From: Enteractinococcus fodinae
Lineage (GTDB): Bacteria > Actinomycetota > Actinomycetes > Actinomycetales > Micrococcaceae
Direction: 5' to 3'
Assembly (NCBI RefSeq): GCF_031458395.1
Contig: NZ_JAVDYJ010000001.1
Span: 930,001 to 994,000, forward strand
DNA: 64,000 nucleotides
Part shown: positions 36,142-46,232 of the stretch, piece after piece
How positions within the stretch are numbered: the first letter of the stretch is position 1
How the letters are laid out: each line of letters begins with the position of its first letter
The notes under the pieces: model-generated
The model's input: the letters and a program-made list of their open reading frames with translations, nothing else
Told to the model about the DNA's origin: nothing
Database searches by the model: none
Position numbers and translations under genes: made by a program

Positions 36142-36891
36142 ATGACCGTGAACGAGGAGTCAGACCAGCTGTACGTGTACGGCATCATTCCTGCTTCCGC
36201 AGAGCTTCCGGCGCAGCTTATTGGTATCGAAGGATCGCCTGTAGAAGTCAGCCGGTTCGATGATTTGGCAGTTGTGGTGACTCCGGTCGATCCGGATGCA
36301 GAGATAGGGACCCCGGATAACCTCTTGGCGCACAGTACGGTCTTAGATGGTATTGCAGCTGAGATCCCCGTCCTGCCAATGGCATTCGGAACGATCGTGC
36401 CGACTGCTGAGGAGCTTCACGAAACGGTCTTAGTCGAGAACGAAGCGAACTATTTGGAGGCTTTAGAGCGATTAGACGGGACCGCACAATATACTGTGCG
36501 GGCCCGTTATATCCGCGATGCGGTCTTAGGCGACTTGATCGAAGAGGATCCTGAGGTGGCACGATTGCGGGAACGAATTTCCGGAACGACCGAGGATGAG
36601 ACCCGGCAAGAACGAATTGAGCTTGGCGAACTTATCGTAGGTGCTTTCGACCGTCTTCGGGTCGATCATGCACAGCAAATCATCGATGCAGTCTCACCCA
36701 CGGTCGAAGATCTCGTAGAGCAAGAGGCTGGCCAAGTCGAAGACGTTGTTGAGCTAGCCGTATTGGTTCACCGAGATACTGTTACGGAATTTGAAAATGC
36801 TCTCGAGACTGTAGCCGGACAGCTGCATCGCAGAATACACTTTCAATTACTCGGTCCGCAGGCCCCCTACGACTTCGTAGGAGAGCAATAG
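36142..36891 (+). CDS. gvpF: Gas vesicle assembly protein GvpF
   Basis: A 249-residue GvpF/GvpL-family protein that, in other systems, binds GvpA and keeps it soluble before assembly. Typical features: N-terminal LYVYGIIPA, VLPMAFGTIVPT, a helical middle with TVRARYIRDAV, and the C-terminal GPQAPYDFV (GP-W/Y-PPYSF-type ending). AGGA precedes the ATG, 23 bp after gvpA. The order gvpA-gvpF-gvpG is the conserved core order. Confidence 0.92.
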   Translation: MTVNEESDQLYVYGIIPASAELPAQLIGIEGSPVEVSRFDDLAVVVTPVDPDAEIGTPDNLLAHSTVLDGIAAEIPVLPMAFGTIVPTAEELHETVLVENEANYLEALERLDGTAQYTVRARYIRDAVLGDLIEEDPEVARLRERISGTTEDETRQERIELGELIVGAFDRLRVDHAQQIIDAVSPTVEDLVEQEAGQVEDVVELAVLVHRDTVTEFENALETVAGQLHRRIHFQLLGPQAPYDFVGEQ

Positions 36892-36905
36892 CAGGAGGGA
36901 CGAAC

Positions 36906-37139
36906 ATGGGGTTATTTTCTGGCATATTTTTTGGCCCCATCAAGGGCACTATTTGGGTGGCTGAACAACTTAAAGAAGAAGCCGAGCGCCAGTTCTATGA
37001 CCCCGGAGCGATTCGTCGGCAACTCGAAGAGGTCGCCCGAGCACGTGAAGATGGCAGACTTTCTGATGAGGAAGCAACCGAGCAAGAAAAGGAACTCGTT
37101 CAGCGGCTGCTCACGGCACGCAGGCGCGAGGCGGAATAA
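36906..37139 (+). CDS. gvpG: Gas vesicle protein GvpG
   Basis: A 77-residue GvpG. It starts with the short hydrophobic GLFSGIFFGPIKGTIWVAEQ and continues as one long charged helix (EEAERQFYDPGAIRRQLEEV). GvpG is an assembly protein found with GvpF. A strong ribosome-binding site (AGGAGGG) lies before the ATG, 14 bp after gvpF. Confidence 0.9.
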   Translation: MGLFSGIFFGPIKGTIWVAEQLKEEAERQFYDPGAIRRQLEEVARAREDGRLSDEEATEQEKELVQRLLTARRREAE

Positions 37140-37179
37140 CCCTTACCCAGATGCTGACCCCTAACAGATCGGCAGAAAC

Positions 37180-37620
37180 ATGACGGAACAGCGGCAAGAC
37201 AGCAGCGAGACGAAGAAGACGAGCCAAACGACTCGGACACGGCGCCCGAGCTCCTCCAGTGAGGAATCCGCGCCGAAACAACGCACTCAGACCAAGAGTT
37301 CAACGCGCTCCTCTGACACTTCGAAGAGCGGGCAGACAACGACAAAACGTCAATCGAAACCAAAAATTTCAGCAAGTAAGGCCACGGTGGCAGCACTAAA
37401 ACAACTCCAGTTATTGACCACGCGTACGCCCGAATCAGTCGTGGGTCTGGAAGCTCATGAGGATGGCTGGCGGATTACGGTTGAAGTCGTGGAATCTGCC
37501 CGTATCCCGAATACCGCCGACATCATGGCCGAGTATGAGGTAGATGTCGATGGTAGCGGCGATCTTACCGGCTACTCCCGTAAGTCTCGTTACTTCCGAG
37601 GACGCACACAAGCTGATTAA
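37180..37620 (+). CDS. gvpO: Gas vesicle protein GvpO
   Basis: A 146-residue GvpO. Residues 1-65 are a disordered Ser/Thr/Lys/Arg-rich region. The conserved domain (about 68-143) contains VVGLEAHEDGWRITVEVVE, RIPNTADIMAEYEVDVDGSG and GYSRKSRYFRG. GvpO is needed for vesicle formation or regulation in haloarchaea and is present in actinobacterial clusters. The ribosome-binding site is weak. Confidence 0.9.
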   Translation: MTEQRQDSSETKKTSQTTRTRRPSSSSEESAPKQRTQTKSSTRSSDTSKSGQTTTKRQSKPKISASKATVAALKQLQLLTTRTPESVVGLEAHEDGWRITVEVVESARIPNTADIMAEYEVDVDGSGDLTGYSRKSRYFRGRTQAD

Positions 37621-37649
37621 TCGACGGGTCTTCAAGGAGGCTGCATTAC

Positions 37650-38123
37650 ATGACGGTCGCACGTGGTGGATCCAATCGCGGAATGGAACCGCAACGAAGC
37701 CGTGAAGGCACCCTCATTCACGTGGTGGAGACGCTCCTGGACAAAGGCCTCGTGCTCAATGCAGACATCATGGTCTCCGTGGCAGGGGTTGAACTGCTGG
37801 GTATCCGTATTCGAGCTGCCTTGGCATCATTTGAAACTGCGGCCCGTTACGGCCTGGAATTTCCCGCCGGTACGAATACAGAAACCGTTGCCTGGCGACA
37901 AGCAATCGAAACCAAAGAAACATGTCCTGAATGTGGTAAATCCTCACCGGTCGATAAACTCCTCAACGAATTCTGCCCGTGGTGCGGCTGGCAGTCGGCA
38001 CAGGCTCTCCAGAACAATTCGCAACCGGCTCACTCGAGCGCACAAGCCGTAGAAACGGATGAGGACCAGCAGGCAGCAGCAACGGCTGAGGACGAAGAAG
38101 AACCCGCACGGAAGCAATCATGA
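37650..38123 (+). CDS. gvpJ: GvpJ minor shell protein fused to a zinc-ribbon
   Basis: A 157-residue protein. Residues 21-75 are a GvpA-family domain closest to GvpJ (TLLDKGLVLNADIMVSV, GVELLGIRIRAALASFETA, ARYGLEFPAG). After it comes a four-cysteine zinc-ribbon-like motif: Cys92-x2-Cys95 (CPECG) and Cys109-x2-Cys112 (CPWCGW), 13 residues apart. An acidic/glutamine tail closes the protein. Haloarchaeal GvpJ has an acidic tail but no such cysteines, so the ribbon is an added part that could bind a partner or nucleic acid. GGAGG lies 9 nt before the ATG. Overlaps the next gene by 4 bp. Confidence 0.82.
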   Translation: MTVARGGSNRGMEPQRSREGTLIHVVETLLDKGLVLNADIMVSVAGVELLGIRIRAALASFETAARYGLEFPAGTNTETVAWRQAIETKETCPECGKSSPVDKLLNEFCPWCGWQSAQALQNNSQPAHSSAQAVETDEDQQAAATAEDEEEPARKQS

Positions 38124-39073
38124 GTGACCTGGCATCTCGTCCCCCGGAGTCAAGGGCCCCCATGGAGCCGGTCCGGAACCCTGATGTAACGCTGGCTGAT
38201 CTCATAACCGTCCTGCTCGATAAGGGTACCTACCTAAACGTTGATCTCATTATCTCCGTCGCCGACATTCCCCTCATCGGAGTCAATCTGCGCGCCACCA
38301 TCGCCGGCATGGAAACCATGCTGGAATACGGCATGATGCGCGACTGGGACGAAAAAACGCGTGCTTGGGTCCGTAAATCGGTAGCACGCCACTTCCCCCT
38401 GGCCGAAGGCGAGGAAATAGTAGCCAAAATGGCGGGCGGCCACTATCAAGAGGACTTTGCCAAGACGTGGCGCCCAGGTGGGCTGTATCTGACCAACCAA
38501 CGCTTGGTCGTGTTTCGACGCGACCCAAAAGAAGTGCTGTGGGAGATCGATTTGGCACATATTTATGCATTGCGACTTCACGACCAGCGCACCATCGGTT
38601 CAGAAACTCGCACCCGGCTACTCGTCGAGACAGCAGACGGGACGACAACGATGCTCTCTGCTGCTGCACCACAACGCATGCGCGAACTGATCGCACAATC
38701 CCGCCCGATGGTAAAACTGCCAGGGGCCCCAGCAACCCCAGATGCCGAGACGAAATCAAGTACTCATGCCTGGGCACTGGAAACCCGAGCCAGCGGAGAA
38801 ACCTGGCGTGGCGGTTCACTAAAAGTAGACGATGATCGTCTCACATGGCAAGCACCGCTTGATGCGCGTCCCGCCGTGAACCTGGCGTGGGAAGAACTGA
38901 CCGGTATCGAACTGGTCGAACGCAAAGCCCCCTCCGGTCACAACGCTGTCTTATACCTCACGGGTGAGAACACAGCCGCGTATCTTGCGATCGCACAGCC
39001 TGAACAATGGCTACAAACCTTCCGCTCCAAAATGCCCCAGCATGTCGACACGAAAGAGGGGTCCGATGCTTGA
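38120..39073 (+). CDS. gvpM: GvpM minor shell protein fused to two PH/GRAM-like domains
   Basis: A 317-residue fusion. Residues 23-80 are a GvpA-family domain matching GvpM (LDKGTYLNVDLIISVADIPL, IGVNLRATIAGMETMLEYG). Residues about 95-190 look like a bacterial PH/GRAM domain (LYLTNQRLVVFRRD, VLWEIDLAHIYALRL). Residues about 217-305 look like a second, more diverged copy (GGSLKVDDDRLTWQ, LAWEELTGIELVE). Normal GvpM is about 80 residues, so three quarters of this protein is extra. PH/GRAM domains often bind membranes or proteins. Starts inside the gvpJ stop (ATGA); overlaps gvpK by 8 bp. Confidence 0.8.
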   Translation: MSDLASRPPESRAPMEPVRNPDVTLADLITVLLDKGTYLNVDLIISVADIPLIGVNLRATIAGMETMLEYGMMRDWDEKTRAWVRKSVARHFPLAEGEEIVAKMAGGHYQEDFAKTWRPGGLYLTNQRLVVFRRDPKEVLWEIDLAHIYALRLHDQRTIGSETRTRLLVETADGTTTMLSAAAPQRMRELIAQSRPMVKLPGAPATPDAETKSSTHAWALETRASGETWRGGSLKVDDDRLTWQAPLDARPAVNLAWEELTGIELVERKAPSGHNAVLYLTGENTAAYLAIAQPEQWLQTFRSKMPQHVDTKEGSDA

Positions 39074-39395
39074 AATCGATGAAAACAGTCTCAAACACGG
39101 GGTGCTTACTCTCGTCGTGACCCTGGTCGAGGTGATCCAAGAGGCGCTAGAAACCCAAGCAGTGCGTCGTCTTGAGGGCGGAGACCTCACGGAAGAAGAA
39201 CAAGAACGCCTCGGAGACGCACTCATGGAACTCGATGAAGCTATGGACGAGATCAAAGCCGAACACGGGATTACCGCTTCAGTGGAAGACTTACACCGTG
39301 GGCTCGATGATGTGGTGGATGAAGTCATAGATAAATTAATCAACCCCGCACGGTGGGCTGAAGAAGCACAAGGAGAAGGGCAGGCGATGCCATAA
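39066..39395 (+). CDS. gvpK: Gas vesicle protein GvpK
   Basis: A 109-residue, all-helical GvpK. Conserved parts are KHGVLTLVVTLVEVIQEALE, AVRRLEGGDLTEEEQERLG and the C-terminal HRGLDDVVDEVIDKLINP. GvpK is an essential minor assembly protein. GAGGGG lies before the ATG at 39066, inside the end of gvpM; the longer open frame from 38964 is just the gvpM region in another frame. Its stop shares a base with the gvpL start. Confidence 0.92.
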   Translation: MLEIDENSLKHGVLTLVVTLVEVIQEALETQAVRRLEGGDLTEEEQERLGDALMELDEAMDEIKAEHGITASVEDLHRGLDDVVDEVIDKLINPARWAEEAQGEGQAMP

Positions 39396-40183
39396 TGACC
39401 ACCGGGTTATACGTGTACGCCCTAGTGCCCGCGGACAGTGTCGCCACCTCAGAGCTGCCAGCTGGAATCGATGGCGCGCAGCTTCGGCTCGTCAATAGCG
39501 ACGGGATCACCGCGATTGTGCACGAGTCTGAAACCGAGCCGTACCAGGGAGCTGACTCTGATGTGCAACGTTGGATCCTCGAACACAGTCAGGTCGTGGA
39601 TGAGGCTTGGCACGCTGCCGGCACGGTGCTACCGATGACGTTCAACGTGATCGTCGCGCCGGACCCTGAGACCCAACAGGATGCTGCACAGCGACTCGAA
39701 CAGTGGCTGGCTGCATCCGGTGCCACCATTCGCGACCACCTCGAACGCTTGCGCGAATACGTGGAGCTACGCGTCGACATCTCACTAGACGAAGAAGCCG
39801 CCACGGCCTCGCACGAAGATCTCGTGCAGATGCGCCAGGAGGCCGAGACGCGTCCGGCCGGCGTGCAACGGCTCTACCGAAAGCGGATAGAAGAGCGCAC
39901 CAAACAGGTCGCAGATCGCATGGCGGACGAACTCTATCCCGAATACCGGCAACGACTAGTCGCCCTAGCAGAAGACATGGTCGAAAACGCACGCTTGGGT
40001 AAAACCCCGGGCAACGTCACCGTGCTGACCGCCTCGCTGTTGGTCCACAGAGACCAAATCGACGCGGTGGGCGTTGAGCTGGCCGACATTCGAGACACCC
40101 AACCGGGGATCAACATCCGATACCTCGGACCATGGCCGCCATACTCATTTTCTGACCTGCCAGAAATGAGCGAACAGGCGTAG
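39395..40183 (+). CDS. gvpL: Gas vesicle protein GvpL (second GvpF/L family member)
   Basis: A 262-residue GvpF/L-family protein: N-terminal GLYVYALVP, VLPMTFNVIV, a long helical segment (about 90-185) and the C-terminal LGPWPPYSFSDL, the most typical ending of the family. GvpL of haloarchaea binds nearly all other minor Gvp proteins and nucleates assembly. Last gene of the operon, followed by a very strong terminator. Which of the two family members is F and which is L is assigned by position. Confidence 0.9.
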   Translation: MTTGLYVYALVPADSVATSELPAGIDGAQLRLVNSDGITAIVHESETEPYQGADSDVQRWILEHSQVVDEAWHAAGTVLPMTFNVIVAPDPETQQDAAQRLEQWLAASGATIRDHLERLREYVELRVDISLDEEAATASHEDLVQMRQEAETRPAGVQRLYRKRIEERTKQVADRMADELYPEYRQRLVALAEDMVENARLGKTPGNVTVLTASLLVHRDQIDAVGVELADIRDTQPGINIRYLGPWPPYSFSDLPEMSEQA

Positions 40184-40190
40184 CCCTTCA

Positions 40191-40248
40191 AACATGACCA
40201 GGCCGGGTGGTTGCTGTCAACACAGCAACCACCCGGCCTGGTCATGTT
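40191..40248. terminator. 27-bp perfect-stem bidirectional terminator
   Basis: A 27-bp perfect inverted repeat with a 4-nt loop (caac at 40218-40221), ending in TTTT on the plus strand and AA/TT-rich on the other. It separates the gvp operon from the convergent clp gene and can end transcription from both sides. Confidence 0.95.
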
Positions 40249-40268
40249 TTACCGCCTAGACGCGGAGA

Positions 40269-42809
<2,541 letters not shown>

Positions 42810-42852
42810 TCTTGTCCTCCTAGTACAGGTGAGCATCCTGCCCACCTCGAAA

Positions 42853-42873
42853 GTTGAGTGCATCTAACTCAAG
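42853..42873. promoter_or_regulatory. HAIR element (HspR operator), proximal
   Basis: GTTGAGT-N7-ACTCAAG, one mismatch from the HAIR consensus CTTGAGT-N7-ACTCAAG bound by the heat-shock repressor HspR. It lies between the predicted transcription start (about 42886) and the clp start codon. Confidence 0.85.
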
Positions 42874-42892
42874 TAACGCATCGTTGATTTGG

Positions 42893-42921
42893 ATTATTCC
42901 GAAAAGGTTCGAATTTTGCAA
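42893..42921 (-). promoter_or_regulatory. Promoter of the clpC-type gene
   Basis: On the minus strand TTGCAA (42916-42921) and AATAAT (42893-42898) are exactly 17 bp apart, a good sigma-A-type match. It sits between the two HAIR elements. Confidence 0.65.
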
Positions 42922-42925
42922 GAAA

Positions 42926-42946
42926 GTTGAGTCATAGTGACTCAGG
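42926..42946. promoter_or_regulatory. HAIR element (HspR operator), distal
   Basis: GTTGAGT-N7-ACTCAGG, two mismatches from the HAIR consensus, just upstream of the -35 box and 73 bp from the proximal copy. Binding to both would bracket the promoter. Confidence 0.7.
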
Positions 42947-42978
42947 TATCCGGCCAGCGTCCCTGCTGCGCGCTCATA

Positions 42979-43030
42979 GATTGTATTGACACAATCAAGC
43001 TGGGAGGAGTACGGTGATTGTATTGATACA
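42979..43030 (+). promoter_or_regulatory. Promoter and paired operators of the GntR unit
   Basis: GATTGTATTGAYACA occurs at 42979-42993 and again at 43016-43030 (one difference, 37 bp apart). Each copy lies in a dyad: ATTGT-N6-ACAAT (42980-42995) and TGTAT-TG-ATACA (43019-43030). TTGACA (42986-42991) and TACGGT (43010-43015) with an 18-bp spacer form a promoter, so one operator covers the -35 box and the other the start. This is the layout of autorepression by YtrA-type GntR proteins. Confidence 0.65.
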
Positions 43031-43044
43031 TTGAAAGGTTCGTC

Positions 43045-43968
43045 ATGAGTATCGCTATCTGGATCGTTATAGCTTTGGTGTGCTTCGTTATCCCGGCTAC
43101 CGCCCTGACCCAAGGAGGGAGTCGAAATCCGCAACGTAAGCAGCTTGCGGCGCACGCCCAGCAGGTGGGACTGCCGTTGCCGGCTGCTATGGTGCCGGCG
43201 GTGGTTCAGCGTATCAAGCGACGTCAGCGCGGCATGGGAATTGGCGGCGCCACCGGCATCGTGATCGCCACGCTGATCTTCATCGTGTTTTTCGACAATG
43301 AGGACGGGGTGGCCCCCGCTTTACTGATTTTCCTCGCCGGCGCAGGTACGGCGCTTGGTGGTGCCTGGGCGATTGCAGCATTTCGGCCAGACCCCGAAGC
43401 CGATCGTCCGACAGTGGCGCGCACCCGTTCGATTGGGTTATCGGACTACCTCACCAGGGGTGAACGATTCGGCTTCTGGCTGGTTCCTCTGGTCATGGTG
43501 ATTGGTTCGCTCGGCGGGGCCGTCCTGCTGCAGCAGCTCCCCGAGATGCCCGGGGTAAACGGTGTGCTAATGGGCAGTAGCATCGCGTTTGCGGCGCTGG
43601 TGACATGGGGTATCGCTTTCGTTGCGATCCGGAAAGTGCTGGACGCACCGGCTCGCAGTGCATCCGAGCTCGAACTCGCCTGGGACGATGCCGAACGTGC
43701 TGACGGGTTGCGCCAAGTCACGAACCTCACGATCGCCGTCGGCGGGCTTTCGTTAGTATTCTGGCTTATCTGCATCAGCGAAGCGCTCATCTTCGATGGC
43801 TTCTACCGTGAGAACGAACCACTGGCCTGGATGATGGGTGGCATCTCGCTGGCCTTTTATGGGCTATTGATCGCGGTCATGGCCTGGGGTCCGATGTCAG
43901 CATGGCTGACCGGTCAACGGAAGGGCTATGAACAACGCCAGCTCTGGCCGACAGGGGTGTCGTCGTGA
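43045..43968 (+). CDS. Multi-pass membrane protein paired with a GntR regulator
   Basis: A 307-residue protein with about seven hydrophobic segments (near residues 3-21, 65-83, 91-112, 142-163, 172-196, 228-252 and 264-285) and a basic cytoplasmic loop after the first. No transport or enzyme motif is recognised. It is translationally coupled (4-bp overlap) to a YtrA-type GntR gene; such regulators usually control membrane proteins or ABC systems for peptide antibiotics or cell-wall stress. Function unknown. Confidence 0.7.
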   Translation: MSIAIWIVIALVCFVIPATALTQGGSRNPQRKQLAAHAQQVGLPLPAAMVPAVVQRIKRRQRGMGIGGATGIVIATLIFIVFFDNEDGVAPALLIFLAGAGTALGGAWAIAAFRPDPEADRPTVARTRSIGLSDYLTRGERFGFWLVPLVMVIGSLGGAVLLQQLPEMPGVNGVLMGSSIAFAALVTWGIAFVAIRKVLDAPARSASELELAWDDAERADGLRQVTNLTIAVGGLSLVFWLICISEALIFDGFYRENEPLAWMMGGISLAFYGLLIAVMAWGPMSAWLTGQRKGYEQRQLWPTGVSS

Positions 43969-44330
43969 CGGTTTTGCGCCTTGATCCGGCAGCTGAGGTG
44001 CCACCATATGAGCAACTGCGACGCCAACTTATCCAGCAGATCCAGTCTGGTCAGCTACCTGAAGAAACACGACTCCCTGCGGTGCGGCGGTTGGCGGCAG
44101 ACCTAGGGGTTGCTCCCGGCACGGTGGCTCGAGCATATAAGGAATTAGAAACCGAAGGCTATCTCGAAACTCGGGGTCGCCACGGAACGATCGTCGCCGC
44201 TCAAGCCCAAGGGGAGCACGGGCCAAAAGCCCAAGAGCTGACTGCCCACTATGTCCAACGGATGCAGCAGCTAGGGCTAACACCTAACGAGATTATCGCA
44301 GCAGTGCACCGGGCTTTACCGCACGACTGA
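43965..44330 (+). CDS. GntR-family regulator, YtrA subfamily
   Basis: A 121-residue repressor. The winged helix-turn-helix (about 14-78) reads PPYEQLRRQLIQQIQSGQLP, LPAVRRLAADLGVAPGTVAR and AYKELETEGYLETRGRHGT. The C-terminal effector part is only about 40 residues, the hallmark of the YtrA subfamily. GTG start overlaps the upstream stop by 4 bp. The paired dyads before the operon are the likely binding sites. Confidence 0.9.
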   Translation: MTVLRLDPAAEVPPYEQLRRQLIQQIQSGQLPEETRLPAVRRLAADLGVAPGTVARAYKELETEGYLETRGRHGTIVAAQAQGEHGPKAQELTAHYVQRMQQLGLTPNEIIAAVHRALPHD

Positions 44331-44570
44331 CAGGCGAGGTGGGTGGGTTCCCAGTACCATGATGTAGATTTCAGCGCCCTCGTTAGGCGAACTGGCACCA
44401 CTGCCACGTCCGGCAGGTGCATGGTTGCTAACATAGCTCCACTCTCGCTTAAATCAGTGGTTCATCTGCAGGGATACCTGAAATTAGCGTGTCATTCATG
44501 TAATATGTATCACACTCATCACTACTTGTAGTAATGAGTATCACATCGCACCTTGATGGAGGATCGACGC
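44331..44570 (+). promoter_or_regulatory. Regulatory region upstream of the peptide transporter operon
   Basis: A 240-bp gap without a supported gene. A TAATAT -10-like box lies at 44501-44506 with a weak -35 region. Directly after it is a near-perfect 26-bp dyad (44514-44539), ACTCATCACTAC-TT-GTAGTAATGAGT, with one mismatch, placed where an operator would block the start. GGAGG lies 8 nt before the lipoprotein ATG. Confidence 0.5.
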
Positions 44571-46208
44571 ATGAAACATCGCAAATTAGTAGGTGCCCTT
44601 GCCATAACAGCTGCCTCAGCGCTGGCCCTTTCAGCCTGTGCCCCGGGCGGCAATGGGGGAGACGGTGGCACCGATGACGGTGCTGTTAATGGCGAGGCAG
44701 CCCAGCCCGTTGACGGGGGCGGCGCTGTCTCGATTTACAACTGTGAACCGCAGAATTTACTGCCCGGTAACAGCACCGAAGTGTGCGGGTCTAAAGTTCT
44801 CGAACAACTCTTTACCGGGCTCACTTCAGTTGACTACGAAGATATTGAAGTCGTCCCCGGGGTCGCCGAGAGCTGGGAGAGTGACGATAACATCACGTGG
44901 ACCTTTGAGCTGAACCAAGACTGGACCTTCCACAACGGTGATCCCATTGATGCTCAGACTTTTGTCGACACCTTCAATTGGACCGTGGATCCCGACAATG
45001 CCCAAGCCAACGCCGGCTTCTACGACAGCTTCCTCGGCTACGACGAAGTCGTCAATGGTGACGTGGAAGAACTGGAAGGCGTACGCGCTGTTGATGACTA
45101 CACGCTAGAAATCGAACTGGTAGAGCCCTTCGGGGATCTGCCCATGATGCTTTCTTACACCGGGTTCTATCCACTTCCTCAAGACGCCATAGACGACATC
45201 GACACCTTCGAATCCGCCCCGGTCGGTAACGGCCGATACCAGATGGATGGCGAATGGGTTCACGATGTCGAAATCAAGATGACCCGTTACGAAGACTGGC
45301 CTGGTGAGGAACCGGGTGTACCCGAGAGCATCGAATGGCGAATCTATAGCGATGTGGACACCGCGTACATGGACGTTCAATCAGGCGAACTCGACATTGT
45401 CGATAACGCACCACCGAATCGGTTTGCGAGCTTGGAAGCCGACTTCGGTGACAATTGGGTAGCCTCCGAAACCTCATCGTTTACCTACCTGGGCTTCCCG
45501 ATGTATCAGGAAGAATTCACTGACGCCGACATCCGGCATGCGGTTTCGATGGCCATTGATCGGCAAGCGATTCTCGATTCGATCTTTGATGAACGCCACA
45601 CGGCAGCTCACAGCATCATTCCACCCACGCTGCCCCAAGGTCGCGAGGACGCCTGTGGTGAGCAGTGTCAATTTGATCCGGAAGCTGCCTCTGATCTCTA
45701 TGAACAAGCTGGTGGACCCTCCGAATTGACCTTGTACTTCAACTCGGGTGCGGGGCACGAGGATTGGATGGAAGCTGTTGCGAACCAGTTGCAGCAGAAT
45801 CTGCCGATCGATTCAATTAGTTTCGAATCCTTGGAATTCGCGCAGTACCTGGATCTGCAGGAGAGCGAAGAGATCACCGGTCCATACCGTCTCGGCTGGG
45901 TACTGTCCTACCCCAGCCCGCAGTACGCGCTGGAACCGATCTACACCACTGACGCCTCATCGAACTACTTCGGCTACTCAAGCGAAGAGTTCGACAGCCT
46001 CATCGACGAAGCCAACGCCGCCGAAGAAGGCGAATCCGACGAGCTCTATCAGCAAGCTGAAGACATACTGCTAGAAGATATGCCAGCTGTCCCACTGTGG
46101 TTCCAAGACTTCCACACGGTGTATTCAGATCGCATCGACGGTGAGAGTATCAACGTAGATCCGCGAACCTTCCTGCGCGTCGAAGAGGTAGTCGTCACAC
46201 AGGAATAA
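44571..46208 (+). CDS. Peptide-binding lipoprotein (ABC transporter, SBP family 5)
   Basis: A 545-residue lipoprotein. The signal peptide ends in the lipobox LSAC (Cys about residue 23), followed by a Gly/Asp linker. The body is a DppA/OppA-type family 5 binding protein: VVPGVAESWESDDNITWTFEL, FHNGDPIDAQTFVDTFNW and the C-terminal MPAVPLWFQDFHTVYS. It captures oligopeptides or similar solutes outside the membrane. ATG at 44571 with GGAGGA upstream. First gene of the five-gene transporter operon. Confidence 0.92.
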   Translation: MKHRKLVGALAITAASALALSACAPGGNGGDGGTDDGAVNGEAAQPVDGGGAVSIYNCEPQNLLPGNSTEVCGSKVLEQLFTGLTSVDYEDIEVVPGVAESWESDDNITWTFELNQDWTFHNGDPIDAQTFVDTFNWTVDPDNAQANAGFYDSFLGYDEVVNGDVEELEGVRAVDDYTLEIELVEPFGDLPMMLSYTGFYPLPQDAIDDIDTFESAPVGNGRYQMDGEWVHDVEIKMTRYEDWPGEEPGVPESIEWRIYSDVDTAYMDVQSGELDIVDNAPPNRFASLEADFGDNWVASETSSFTYLGFPMYQEEFTDADIRHAVSMAIDRQAILDSIFDERHTAAHSIIPPTLPQGREDACGEQCQFDPEAASDLYEQAGGPSELTLYFNSGAGHEDWMEAVANQLQQNLPIDSISFESLEFAQYLDLQESEEITGPYRLGWVLSYPSPQYALEPIYTTDASSNYFGYSSEEFDSLIDEANAAEEGESDELYQQAEDILLEDMPAVPLWFQDFHTVYSDRIDGESINVDPRTFLRVEEVVVTQE

Positions 46209-46232
46209 CCTCCTACCGGCAAACAGGTATCC

